Positions 8,493-16,649 of a DNA stretch of 64,000 bases are shown here, piece after piece. The first letter of the stretch is position 1. Each line of letters starts with the position of its first letter. The stretch comes from Phycisphaeraceae bacterium. GTDB taxonomy: Bacteria; Planctomycetota; Phycisphaerae; Phycisphaerales; UBA1924. Below the pieces are notes generated by a model. That model worked only from the letters and a program-made list of their open reading frames with translations. It had not been told where the DNA came from and did not search any database. The stretch spans positions 135,254 through 199,253 of the forward strand of contig JACKHA010000001.1 in assembly GCA_020639215.1 (NCBI GenBank), written 5' to 3'. The position numbers and the translations under genes are program-made.

Positions 8493-9320
8493 TCAGCGCC
8501 GGTGGCCCAGGTTTGCCTGCAGCAGCGCCAGCACCCAGCGCCGTCGGCTGTCGGGCATGAACCCGCCGAAGCCGATCTCGTCCCCGCCCTGGATCACGAT
8601 CTTGGTCGGGTTCCGCCCGTTGACGCGGGTGCTGGTGTCGACCTTCTCGACCACGCCGGTCACGCGGGTCGGGTCGAAGCGGTGGGTGATGCGCAGCGGG
8701 AACAGGCCTTTGACGAGGGTGGCGCGGTCGGGGCGGATGGTGATCGTGGCGGTGGCCAGGCCGCAGGTGGCGGTGAGCAGCCAGAAGAACAACATGATGC
8801 AGGCGAGCACGCCGGCGATGAGCCAGTCGGCGATGTCGCCCCCGCGCTGGACGGTGGGCGTCCACACCCCCGATTGCTTGCCGGGGAGCACTCCACCGCC
8901 ATCCTCGGCCATCTGCTCGTCCAGGAGTACGGCGTCCGGCGCATCGGCGGGGTCCGGCGTGTCTGGGATGTGATGCGCGACCGATCCCGGCGTCGCCGCA
9001 GTCGCGACGTCGACGATCACGAACGCGCCGGCGATCGTCCAGAACAGGGCGAACACGCCGAACACGCCGGCGAGCACGCTCGAGCCGACGCGGGCTTTGA
9101 CGCGGAGGGTCTGGCCGTCGTCGCGCCACGACACGCCCGCCGGCTGCGGCCCCAACAGGGCCGAAGCCGTCTCCTGGGCCTTGGCGTCGGAGATGTCGTC
9201 GTGGAGAAGGTCGGCGGCTATGTGCATGGTGCCGCAGGCGCGGCACATGGCGGTGTCGGCCGCGACGTTGATGTCGTCGAGCGGGATGATCGCGGCGCAA
9301 TCGGGACAGGTCAGGGCCAT
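8493..9320 (-). CDS. Zinc-ribbon membrane protein, paralogue A
   Basis: The 275-residue product has the same plan as its downstream neighbour: cysteines 5, 8, 26 and 29 (CPDC and CRAC), two hydrophobic segments (about 78-102 and 168-190) separated by an acidic extracytoplasmic loop, and a C-terminal beta-rich domain (LRITHRFDPTRVTGVVEKVD). It reads from the ATG at 9320, with a TAGCAT -10-like box on the minus strand about 22 bases upstream. The two genes are probably one transcription unit. No enzyme motif is visible. A role in protein interaction at the membrane is a guess based on the ribbon and membrane arrangement. Confidence 0.75.
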   Translation of the reverse strand: MALTCPDCAAIIPLDDINVAADTAMCRACGTMHIAADLLHDDISDAKAQETASALLGPQPAGVSWRDDGQTLRVKARVGSSVLAGVFGVFALFWTIAGAFVIVDVATAATPGSVAHHIPDTPDPADAPDAVLLDEQMAEDGGGVLPGKQSGVWTPTVQRGGDIADWLIAGVLACIMLFFWLLTATCGLATATITIRPDRATLVKGLFPLRITHRFDPTRVTGVVEKVDTSTRVNGRNPTKIVIQGGDEIGFGGFMPDSRRRWVLALLQANLGHRR

Positions 9321-9376
9321 ATGGGGGCTCCGCGGGTCGCGTGATGCTATCGCCCCGCTTGATGGCGGCGCAGCAA

Positions 9377-9404
9377 AGCGGCGGGCCCGCTCGGGCCCGC
9401 CGCT
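9377..9404 (-). terminator. Terminator of the TlpA-like gene
   Basis: A perfect 13-base inverted repeat (9377-9389 and 9392-9404) with a two-base centre lies 57 bases past the stop of the thioredoxin gene. On the minus strand it is followed by TTTGCTGC, so the T-run is short. It separates that gene from the zinc-ribbon pair. Confidence 0.7.
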
Positions 9405-9461
9405 CGATCATCTCGTCGTGTCCGGGCCGGTCGATCCGGCCCGATCATGCGGGCGGACAGG

Positions 9462-10829
9462 TCAGCCGCCCTGGGTCTCGTCGACTTCCCATGCCGGCGG
9501 GTGCGGCAGGTTGAACTCGGCCAGGATGGCGTTGATGAGTTCGGACTGGTCACGGGCCGGGGTCGAGTGCGGGTTCAGGCCATTGTGGCGGACCGTGCCG
9601 TCGGGCGCGATGATCGCCAGGTGGGGGATGCCCTGGACGCCGAACTCGGGGTTGAAGACGTTGGTGGGCGAGAAGGCGACGTCCCAGGTCATGTCCATCT
9701 CGTCCATGAACTCGGGCATCAGGCCGTATTCCTTCTGGGCGTCGCCGGCGCAGTCGATGCGGGCCCGCTCGTCGGCGTCGGAGGAGATGTGGAAGCCCTG
9801 GAGGCTGGTCACACCGATGAGGCGGACGGGGTAGCCCTGGTAGTGGGCGACCAGTTCGCGCGCGTCCGGGAACGCCGAGCGGCACGGGCCGCACCACGTG
9901 GCCCAGAAGTCGACGATCACAACATTGCCCTGGAGGTCGCCGAGGCTGGTGATGGCCTCGTCGCTGGACCAGTCGAAGGAGATGGCCGGGGCGGCGTGCC
10001 CGAGCAGTTCGCCGCGACCCCACGCGCCCTCGAGCAGGGCCTGGACGCGGGCCAGACGCTCGCCGCCCTCCTGCTGGGCCATGCCGCTGATGACCTCGAT
10101 CAGGTGCGTGCGGGCCCGCTCGGCGTCGGCCTTGGGAACCTCGGCGTTGTGAATCGCACGCATGAGCCCGCCGGCGCGACCGATGACGGCCATCGACGTG
10201 CTCGCGTCCATCGCCTCGGCGACCGCGACCAGGTCGGAGCCGATGGGCTTCACGATCGCCGTGTCCATGTAGCCGATCGAGCCGAGCAGTTCGTTGGCGG
10301 TGCCGCCCGAGAGGGCCTCGCCGAAGGCCGGATGGTTGGTGGCGAGGCGGAACGTGTCGGCGGTGCGGGCGGCCATCGCCTCGCCGCCGGTCTGGGCCAT
10401 GGAGTTGAACAGGACGGTCGCGGCCCGGAAGCCGTCGATCGAGTCCTCCTGGCTCAGCGTGCCGAGGCGCGTGGCGATCGGGGCGAAGGCCTCGGCCCGC
10501 GACGCGTTGAGCAGGCCGGCCCGCCCGAGCTTGGTGAGGTCCTCAACGCCCAGTTCGTCGATGGGGAGCGACGCCACCGCCTGGTTGGCGATGCGGGCCC
10601 GCTCGGCGTCGTCGAGCGTGCCGGCCTGGTAGGCGGCGGACATCTCGCGCCGCGCCAGCGTGATCGCCGCGTCGACCGCGCTGGTCTCGGTCGGCTGGGC
10701 GGGCGCGGCGGCGGCGCCGGCCGGACGGATCGGGACGGCGTTGGTGGTGCCCTGCGCAAGAGCGGCGGGGGCGCCGGCGAGCAGCGCGACAGCGCCGACG
10801 GACCAGACGTGGGGGGGGCGGCGAAGCAT
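9462..10829 (-). CDS. Exported TlpA-like thioredoxin-domain protein
   Basis: The ATG at 10829 opens a 455-residue product with a signal peptide (VWSVGAVALLAGAPAALAQ). Residues about 40-310 form a helical, Ala-rich region of unknown fold. The C-terminal 150 residues are a TlpA/ResA-type thioredoxin domain: a beta strand NVVIVDFWATWCGPC with the redox pair in WCGPC, then GVQGIPHLAIIAPDGTV with the cis-Pro. Such proteins reduce or isomerise disulfides outside the cytoplasm, often in cytochrome maturation; no cytochrome genes are nearby, so the partner is unknown. The long helical N-terminal domain may bring the thioredoxin to a specific client. A hairpin terminator follows. Confidence 0.88.
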   Translation of the reverse strand: MLRRPPHVWSVGAVALLAGAPAALAQGTTNAVPIRPAGAAAAPAQPTETSAVDAAITLARREMSAAYQAGTLDDAERARIANQAVASLPIDELGVEDLTKLGRAGLLNASRAEAFAPIATRLGTLSQEDSIDGFRAATVLFNSMAQTGGEAMAARTADTFRLATNHPAFGEALSGGTANELLGSIGYMDTAIVKPIGSDLVAVAEAMDASTSMAVIGRAGGLMRAIHNAEVPKADAERARTHLIEVISGMAQQEGGERLARVQALLEGAWGRGELLGHAAPAISFDWSSDEAITSLGDLQGNVVIVDFWATWCGPCRSAFPDARELVAHYQGYPVRLIGVTSLQGFHISSDADERARIDCAGDAQKEYGLMPEFMDEMDMTWDVAFSPTNVFNPEFGVQGIPHLAIIAPDGTVRHNGLNPHSTPARDQSELINAILAEFNLPHPPAWEVDETQGG

Positions 10830-11041
10830 GGGGGGTCTCCGTGTGCCGGGCGGGGGGCCGCCGAGCGAGTGCGAATGGGGATTGTCGCCGATTGGTCGGG
10901 GGCGTGTCAACAGGCGCGTCTGCCATCCCAAAGAAACGGCCGGGGGCGAGTTCCCGAAGCAGGGGAAAGAGCGACGGGGCCACCGAACTGGCGATCTCGG
11001 GCCCCTCCGAGGAACAGGCGTGGGGTTTCCGAGACCGGTGT

Positions 11042-11047
11042 TAGGAT
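11042..11047 (+). promoter_or_regulatory. -10 box placed for a leaderless transcript
   Basis: TAGGAT ends six bases before the ATG at 11054. Transcription normally starts about seven bases after a -10 box, so the mRNA would begin at or next to the start codon. No Shine-Dalgarno sequence precedes this ATG, in line with leaderless translation. Confidence 0.5.
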
Positions 11048-11053
11048 CGTGCG

Positions 11054-12436
11054 ATGCAGGATCGGGTCCGGGACATCGCCGGAGATGGGCCGAGCGCGGA
11101 TGGCGTGCCCGGCGTCTCGCCCGGCCCGCCCGCTTCTGGCGCCAGAACGACGCGGGCCCTGCCCGTCGAGGACCCCGGCGCGGCGGGCGACCCGCCTAGC
11201 GAAGAGCCGGTGTTCCACCTGCCCGACGACCGGTTCATCCCGATCCGGGCCGAGGACCTTGGCGGGGCGATGGCCCGGGACTCGGCGTTCCTCGGGCCCG
11301 ATGCCCCGTTGCTCGCCCCGTTCCTGCGCGAACTCGAGGGCGTGATCGAGCAGGAGGCCTCGGCGATGGAGCGGTCGTTGGCCAAACGCTACGAGGTCTT
11401 CAACCCCGACCGCGACACGATCGACGTTCGGTCGGGCGCGCCCGGATCGCTCCCCCGACCCGCGGAGTTCGAGCAGATCCACCGCTGGCTGGCGTACCTG
11501 CTGGACAAGGCCAACTTCGAGCGCCTCGACGCCGTCAACCTTGAGGCGGTCGTCAAGCAGGCCGGCAACTCGAGCATCAAGATCCGCATCCGCCCGGACC
11601 GGATCGAGCACCTGGACCTGTGGGTCCGGGGCAAGTCGACGGCGGCACGACGCTCCCGAACCTGGAAAGCGCCCGTCCGCGGCGAGGAGCGCGAGATCGG
11701 CGTGTACCGGCGTCTGACCGTCATGGGGCGCCTGCGCGACCAGCAGACCGTGTTCATCAAGATGTTCCGCGAGATCCCGTTCAACGACGTGGAGGCCCTG
11801 CTGCCCCACGCCGAGATCAGGATGTCGTGGTTCGACCGGATCAAGGTCTGGGGCGGCGGGGCCGGGGCCGTGGGCGGCGGCGCGGCGAAGCTGCTCCAGG
11901 TCGGCCTGGCCGTGAGCGTCGGGAAGCTCGCGTGGCTGCTGATCGTGCCGCTGGGCGGGCTGGCGATCAGGTCGTTCTTCGGGTACCGCACCGCGAAGAT
12001 CCACCGCGAATCGCAGCGGACGCGGAATCTCTATTACCAGAACATGGCCAGCAACGCGGCGGCCATCCACACGCTCGTCTCGCTCATCTCGCAGGAGGAG
12101 ATCAAGGAGGCGTTGCTGTGCTACGCCGTGTGCCACGCCCGCGCCGCCGAGGGGCTCGATGCCCAGGACGAGAACGCCATTGCGGAGGCTGCCCGCGCGT
12201 ACCTGCGGGACCGTTTCGGCATCGAGGTGCAGTTCGACGTTCGGGACGCGCTCGAGACGCTGGATCGCCTCGGGCTGCGGGTCCGGGCCGGCGGCGCGAC
12301 GACGGTGCTCCCGCTGCGCGAGGCCGTGGCCCACCTGGTCGAGCACTGGACCGCGCGCCGGTCCGAGGGCTACCACGAGGCGATGGTGACGGGCGTCGGC
12401 GTGGCCCCGAGCCTGAAGGGCACACGCTGGGGCTGA
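11054..12436 (+). CDS. DUF3754 (TMEM143-like) membrane protein
   Basis: This 460-residue protein matches the plan of the DUF3754/TMEM143 family. It has an N-terminal disordered part (about 1-55), the motif FIPIRAEDLGGAM near residue 60, and a helical LE segment. The central domain has FKMFREIPFNDVEALLPHAE-type text near residue 235-255 (here starting IKMFREIP). Then come a Gly-rich hinge, one or two membrane helices (about 280-310, LAVSVGKLAWLLIVPLGGLA) and a C-terminal wing-like domain that probably packs on the cytoplasmic side (about 340-450). No enzymatic activity is known for the family; human TMEM143 is mitochondrial. The gene may be translated from a leaderless message. Confidence 0.82.
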   Translation: MQDRVRDIAGDGPSADGVPGVSPGPPASGARTTRALPVEDPGAAGDPPSEEPVFHLPDDRFIPIRAEDLGGAMARDSAFLGPDAPLLAPFLRELEGVIEQEASAMERSLAKRYEVFNPDRDTIDVRSGAPGSLPRPAEFEQIHRWLAYLLDKANFERLDAVNLEAVVKQAGNSSIKIRIRPDRIEHLDLWVRGKSTAARRSRTWKAPVRGEEREIGVYRRLTVMGRLRDQQTVFIKMFREIPFNDVEALLPHAEIRMSWFDRIKVWGGGAGAVGGGAAKLLQVGLAVSVGKLAWLLIVPLGGLAIRSFFGYRTAKIHRESQRTRNLYYQNMASNAAAIHTLVSLISQEEIKEALLCYAVCHARAAEGLDAQDENAIAEAARAYLRDRFGIEVQFDVRDALETLDRLGLRVRAGGATTVLPLREAVAHLVEHWTARRSEGYHEAMVTGVGVAPSLKGTRWG

Positions 12437-12536
12437 CCTGTGCGGTGCGGCGCGTCATCTCGATCCCAGCACCGCACGCCGCGCTCCCGACCCGCCAACA
12501 ATCACCCCGCGTCGGCTTCTTTCTCCTTCACCACCC

Positions 12537-12555
12537 GCCCCCTTGAGTTGGGGGC
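12537..12555. terminator. Short GC hairpin after the DUF3754 gene
   Basis: GCCCCC and GGGGGC pair across a seven-base loop, 100 bases after the DUF3754 stop and 21 bases before the next ATG. There is no T-run, so this is a weak terminator or a leader hairpin of the GxxExxY gene. Confidence 0.3.
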
Positions 12556-12576
12556 CGGCCACCTCGGAGCCCCTCC

Positions 12577-13125
12577 ATGCAACACCGTTCCGACCACGGA
12601 TACTCGCGCCACGACGATCGACGCGACGACCGACGCGACGACCGGCGCGGGCGCGGCACGCCGCTGTCCGACCTCGACCCCGCGCTGACCAGCGTCAGCC
12701 GCCAGGTCATCGGGGCGGCGATCGAGGTCCACAAGACGCTCGGCCCGGGCTATCCCGAGGCCGCGTACACCAAGGCGCTCTGCCAGGAACTCGACGGGCA
12801 CGGCATCTCGTACCAGGCCGAGGCCTCGCTGCCGATCCGGTACAAGGACAAGGACATCGGCACGACGTTGGCGGACCTGTTCGTCGACGGACGGTTCATC
12901 GTCGAGGTGATGGCCCACACGGGCGACGTCGGCTCGTCCGAGCGGTCGGCCCTGAGGGCGCAGCTTCGCTCGGCGGACGTCGAACTCGGCCTGATCATCA
13001 ACTTCGGCGAGCGCCGCCTCAAGGACGGGCTCGTCCGCGTGCTCAACCCCGACAAGCTCAACGCCATGCGCGGCGAGTCCGAGCATGACGACGAGGGCGA
13101 AGACGGGGATGAGTACGAGAGCTGA
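12577..13125 (+). CDS. GxxExxY family protein with altered catalytic motif
   Basis: The 182-residue product is a GxxExxY family member: VHKTLGPGYPEAAYTKALC carries the name-giving motif, and LADLFVDGRFIVEV and LGLIINFGERRLKDGL follow in order. The family fold resembles PD-(D/E)XK nucleases. Usually the central strand reads VELKA, giving the Glu-x-Lys pair; here it reads VEVMA, so the catalytic-type lysine is replaced by Met. The N-terminus (residues 12-24) is a DDRR repeat encoded by a 12-base tandem repeat, and an acidic tail (EHDDEGEDGDEYES) ends the protein. The function of the family is unknown; the Lys loss suggests a binding rather than cutting role. It is flanked on the 3-prime side by GTGGCAG-type repeats. 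Confidence 0.85.
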   Translation: MQHRSDHGYSRHDDRRDDRRDDRRGRGTPLSDLDPALTSVSRQVIGAAIEVHKTLGPGYPEAAYTKALCQELDGHGISYQAEASLPIRYKDKDIGTTLADLFVDGRFIVEVMAHTGDVGSSERSALRAQLRSADVELGLIINFGERRLKDGLVRVLNPDKLNAMRGESEHDDEGEDGDEYES

Positions 13126-13133
13126 CTTCCGGA

Positions 13134-13259
13134 AGTGGCAGAGTGGCAAAGTGGGTCAGTGGCAGAGTGCGCTGACGCGTGAGAGCGGCCCAAGCGCCTG
13201 ATCGATCGCCCCGGCTCATCCAGCAGCCCCTCCCCCGGCACTCTGCCACGCTGCCACTC
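13134..13259. repeat. GTGGCAG-type inverted repeat region
   Basis: AGTGGCAGAGTG occurs at 13134-13145 and again at 13158-13169. The complementary CACTCTGCCAC occurs at 13239-13249, followed by GCTGCCACTCC. The two direct copies and the inverted copy can fold into a long stem with a loop of about 70 bases. The region lies between the GxxExxY gene and fabF and is followed by a 40-base C/T-rich tract up to the fabF start codon. Confidence 0.65.
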
Positions 13260-13308
13260 CTCCTCGTGTCTCTCCTCTCTCTTCACTCCTCTCTCTTCAC
13301 CCCCCCCA

Positions 13309-14658
13309 ATGCCCCCCCGCGTCGTCATCACCGCCATGGGCTGGGTCACGCCGCTGGGCGAGGACCTGGACGCGACGTGGCGCCGCCTGCTCGCAGGCGA
13401 CAACGCCTTCGCCCCGGTGACGCGGTTCGACGCGGCCTCGTTCGCCACGAACTTCGCCGCAGAGGTCAAGGGGTTTGATCTGGCAGCGACGATCACCGAC
13501 CCGGTGGAGCTGGCCCGCCACGAGGGCGCGGGCCTGCACACCCGATTCGTGCTCGCGGCGGCGGCCCGGGCGTGGCGGGATTCGGGCCTGGGCAAGCACT
13601 CCCACGACGCGCGACGCGTCGGCATGTACATGGGCTGCGGCGAGGGCTCGCCAGACATCGTGCCCTTCTCTCGCGCCAACATCGCCTCGTGGGTCGAGAG
13701 CGAGCGGAGGGTGGACTACGCGGCGTGGGCGCGAGCCGCGATCGCCCCGAACGGGCTAACCGCGGTTGCCGAAGTCGGCCAAGAGCCGCACACGCCGCTG
13801 GCCCACCTCGCGGCCCTCATCGGCTGCCGCGGCCCGGCGTTCAACTGCATGACCGCCTGTGCCGCGGGCACCCAGGCCGTCGGCGAGGCCTTCGAGATCA
13901 TCCGCCGCGGCGACGCGGATGTGATGCTCGCCGGCGGCTCGCACTCCATGATCCACCCGCTGGGCATGACCGGATTCATCCGCCTGACCGCGATGTCGCG
14001 CCGGCGCGAGTCCCCCACCACCGCCGCCCGACCGTTCGACCAGACACGCGATGGGTTCGTCATGGGCGAGGGCGCGGGTGTGCTGATCCTCGAGAGCCTC
14101 GACCACGCCCAAGCCCGCGGCGCGACGATTCTGGCCGAGCTGGCCGGATACGGCTCGACCGCCGACGCGTTCCGCATCACCGACATCGACCCGGCGGGGC
14201 GCGGCGGGGCCGGTGCGATGGCATTGGCGCTCCGCCAGGCCGGAATCGACCCACGCGAGACGATCGACGGACCCAGCGGCCGGCGCCCGGCGGTGCAGTA
14301 CATCTCCGCCCACGGCACGGGCACATCCGAGAACGACGGCATCGAGACCGCCGCAGTCAAGGCGGTGTTCGGCGACCTGGCCCCGCGGATCCCGTTCAGC
14401 AGCGTCAAGAGCATGATGGGGCACCTGATCCAGGCCGCGGGCGCGGTGGAACTGATGACGTGCGTGCAGGCGATCCGCACGGGCTGGGTGCCGCCGACGA
14501 TCAACCTCAAGACGCCCGACCCGCGCTGCGACCTGGACTACGTGCCGAACGTGGCGAGGGACATGCGCCCGCTCGGCGGCGTGGACGTGTGCCTCTCCAA
14601 CGGATTCGGGTTCGGGGGGCAGAATGACTGCGTGTGCGTGAGACGGTTTGTGGCGTAG
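13309..14658 (+). CDS. fabF: Beta-ketoacyl-ACP synthase II type enzyme
   Basis: This 449-residue enzyme condenses malonyl-ACP with acyl-ACP in fatty-acid elongation, or does the equivalent step in a specialised lipid or polyketide pathway. The Cys-His-His triad of the KAS I/II type is complete: Cys184 in MTACAAGTQA, His335 in SAHGTGTSEND and His372 in KSMMGHLIQAAGA. The C-terminal LSNGFGFGGQN is also typical. There are insertions relative to E. coli FabF, and the N-terminal lid segment is Asp/Ala-rich. No ACP, FabG or other fatty-acid gene is adjacent, so this may be one of several paralogues. The start has no Shine-Dalgarno sequence; a C/T-rich leader precedes it. Confidence 0.9.
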   Translation: MPPRVVITAMGWVTPLGEDLDATWRRLLAGDNAFAPVTRFDAASFATNFAAEVKGFDLAATITDPVELARHEGAGLHTRFVLAAAARAWRDSGLGKHSHDARRVGMYMGCGEGSPDIVPFSRANIASWVESERRVDYAAWARAAIAPNGLTAVAEVGQEPHTPLAHLAALIGCRGPAFNCMTACAAGTQAVGEAFEIIRRGDADVMLAGGSHSMIHPLGMTGFIRLTAMSRRRESPTTAARPFDQTRDGFVMGEGAGVLILESLDHAQARGATILAELAGYGSTADAFRITDIDPAGRGGAGAMALALRQAGIDPRETIDGPSGRRPAVQYISAHGTGTSENDGIETAAVKAVFGDLAPRIPFSSVKSMMGHLIQAAGAVELMTCVQAIRTGWVPPTINLKTPDPRCDLDYVPNVARDMRPLGGVDVCLSNGFGFGGQNDCVCVRRFVA

Positions 14659-14669
14659 CGGTGGGCCCC

Positions 14670-15182
14670 TCAGCCGCCCGCACGCGCCAGCGTCGCCAAC
14701 GTCTGCCCCTCCGTCCCCAGCAGCGACAGCGTGCCCGCGTCGATGCGGGCGGCGCGGGACTGCTCGAGGGCATCGAGGAATCGGTCCTCGAGCGACATGA
14801 GCGGCTCGGAGCCGGCCATGCGGGTCGTGACCGCCGGGGCGAACAGGGGCTGGTCGGTCAGCAACGCCGCCGGGTCGAGGCGGGTGGACAGGCGGTTCAC
14901 GCCCGCGAAGCCCGCAACCTGGCCGTTGCCGGCGAAATCGAGCATCGGCGCACGCGCACCCGAGGGCAGCATCGCTCCCACGTCCTGCCCGCCGAGGGTC
15001 GCGAGCGTCCACTGTCCGACGAGCGCGGCGATGTCCGCGACGGGCGAGCCGGTCGGGGCGGGTTGCTCGGGTTGTTCAGGCGCAGCGCCGGACTGATCGT
15101 TTGAAGATGATGCGCAGCCGGTGACACAGGCGAAGGCGATCGCGAGCGAAGGGACAACCGCGAGCGAGCGTTGTGCGTGCAT
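14670..15182 (-). CDS. META-domain lipoprotein
   Basis: The ATG at 15182 gives a 170-residue product whose signal segment (LAVVPSLAIAFACVTGCASS) ends in a lipobox TGC. After a Gln/Pro-rich spacer, residues about 55-165 read as a META (DUF306) domain: WTLATLGGQ, then DFAGNGQVAGFAGVNRLS, which corresponds to the family pattern of a Gly-rich strand followed by GxN. META domains occur in the heat-shock protein HslJ and in many exported small proteins; the molecular role is not known. The gene converges with fabF, 11 bases apart. Confidence 0.8.
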   Translation of the reverse strand: MHAQRSLAVVPSLAIAFACVTGCASSSNDQSGAAPEQPEQPAPTGSPVADIAALVGQWTLATLGGQDVGAMLPSGARAPMLDFAGNGQVAGFAGVNRLSTRLDPAALLTDQPLFAPAVTTRMAGSEPLMSLEDRFLDALEQSRAARIDAGTLSLLGTEGQTLATLARAGG

Positions 15183-15250
15183 TCCAGACCCTCCAATCGC
15201 GCGAAGCGACCAATGTCCACTGTCGATCACCGCGGCCCAGCGTAGCCGAC

Positions 15251-16513
15251 TCAGAAGAAGTTCGGCATCCACGGCGTCGGCCCGGCCAGTGCCGCGCCCA
15301 GCGCGTCGAGCGCCGCGTCCGGTCCTTCGATCCACCCCATGATCGCCGCCTGGCGCGGCGAGACGAACCCCGTGTACAGGCTCGCCAGCGCCCGGATCGG
15401 CGTTCGGATCGCATCGCCACCGGCGCTGGCCCGCGACACCTCGCCCCGTCCATCACGCACGCGCACGCGCCAGCGCCCGGCATTGTCCGCGAGCAGATCG
15501 TCCTCGACATCGATCACAACCTCGACATCCACGCCCGGCGCGTACCCACGCCCCCGCATCGCGTCCCCCAGCCGCACAATCCGCAGCATCCCCGGCTCGT
15601 GGCGGACGATCGTGGCCGTGTGCTCGGTGTCGAGCAGCAGCCACGGGTGAGTCGGCCCGGCGGCGAAGCGCACATGGTCCCCAGTCGTGCAGAACCGGCG
15701 CATGGCCCCGAGGGCCTTGGCCCAGCCGCGCGGCGTGCGGGACGCCACGTCCGAGACCACCACGTCGTGGTGCCCGGTCTCGGGGTTCCGCTCCTGGATG
15801 AAAATCACGTAGGCCTCCGGGTCGCGCGGATCATCGCCGATGAACAGGGCCTTCGGGTCGCCCCCGCCGCGCGGCTTGAAGACCCGCATCCACACGTAGT
15901 CCCGCCGGTCGAGCATCGCGCCCTGTGTCGGTGCGAACCGCTCGTAAAGGCCCTTGACGATCCGGCGCACGCCCTCGTCCCCTGGATCGACGCGGTGCAG
16001 CGCGGGCTCGGCGGGGTCCAGCCCGATCCGCCACAGCGGGATCTGGTATGTGTTCCAGTGCCACGCCAGCTCGTAGCCGACGCGCCGGTACAGCGACCGC
16101 GTCGAGGCGTACAGCGACGAGAGCGCGACGCCCTCCTCGTGGATCTCACGCAGCGCCGAGCGCATCAGGTGCGACGCGACGCCCCCGCCCCGACGCTCCG
16201 GCGGCACCGCCACGCCCGCAACTCCGACACATGGCACGCTCCGCCCGCCCACGAAGTGCCCCATCGGCACACGCAGGAGCGTCGCGGCGAGCCCCGGGTC
16301 AATGCCGGACGGACCGGCTTCGGTCGCGCTTGTCCCCGCGCCGCCGCGTTCCGCGTCCCGCAGCACGCGCAGATGCTCCACGCCGGACTTGCCCAGCCAC
16401 TCGCGCGTCCCCTCGAAACCCCCGGCGAACGCAAGGTCGAGGATGCGCGAGGCGGCGTCCAGATCGGATTCGGCCGCGGGGCAGTACAGCAGTGGCGGGT
16501 GAGACTCGGACAT
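15251..16513 (-). CDS. Eis-like GNAT acetyltransferase
   Basis: This 420-residue protein has the three-part plan of the Eis family. An N-terminal GNAT domain has the acetyl-CoA loop VAVPPERRGGGVASHLM at about residues 100-116 and the segment LYASTRSLYRRVGYE. A second degenerate GNAT-like part follows. The third part is a C-terminal SCP2-like domain that ends LPNFF, as the family often does with its terminal carboxylate near the active site. Eis of mycobacteria acetylates aminoglycosides and lysines; substrates of planctomycete homologues are unknown. It lies upstream of the META lipoprotein gene on the same strand, with about 70 bases between them. Confidence 0.85.
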   Translation of the reverse strand: MSESHPPLLYCPAAESDLDAASRILDLAFAGGFEGTREWLGKSGVEHLRVLRDAERGGAGTSATEAGPSGIDPGLAATLLRVPMGHFVGGRSVPCVGVAGVAVPPERRGGGVASHLMRSALREIHEEGVALSSLYASTRSLYRRVGYELAWHWNTYQIPLWRIGLDPAEPALHRVDPGDEGVRRIVKGLYERFAPTQGAMLDRRDYVWMRVFKPRGGGDPKALFIGDDPRDPEAYVIFIQERNPETGHHDVVVSDVASRTPRGWAKALGAMRRFCTTGDHVRFAAGPTHPWLLLDTEHTATIVRHEPGMLRIVRLGDAMRGRGYAPGVDVEVVIDVEDDLLADNAGRWRVRVRDGRGEVSRASAGGDAIRTPIRALASLYTGFVSPRQAAIMGWIEGPDAALDALGAALAGPTPWMPNFF

Positions 16514-16610
16514 GGGGCACTCCGATGTCGCGTCGGTTCGGGGATCGGATTATCGCCGCGCCCCGGGCCCCGCTCGAACGCGGGCGCCCGCCGCCGATCC
16601 GAGTTGCGCG

Positions 16611-16640
16611 TTGCTCGCGCCGCCGCCCATCGTGTACCAT
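16611..16640 (+). promoter_or_regulatory. Promoter of the FIST gene, possibly leaderless
   Basis: TTGCTC (16611-16616), an 18-base spacer and TACCAT (16635-16640) resemble a sigma-70 type promoter. The ATG at 16650 lies nine bases after the -10 box, so the transcript would have almost no leader. Confidence 0.5.
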
Positions 16641-16649
16641 CGCCCCCTG

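Noticed and set aside
12612..12652. CRISPR-like short repeats
   Set aside because: The 12-base units are tandem, have no spacers, and lie within a coding region.
12577..13125. Active PD-(D/E)XK nuclease or defence nuclease
   Set aside because: The lysine of the central motif is replaced by Met, and no other defence gene is nearby.
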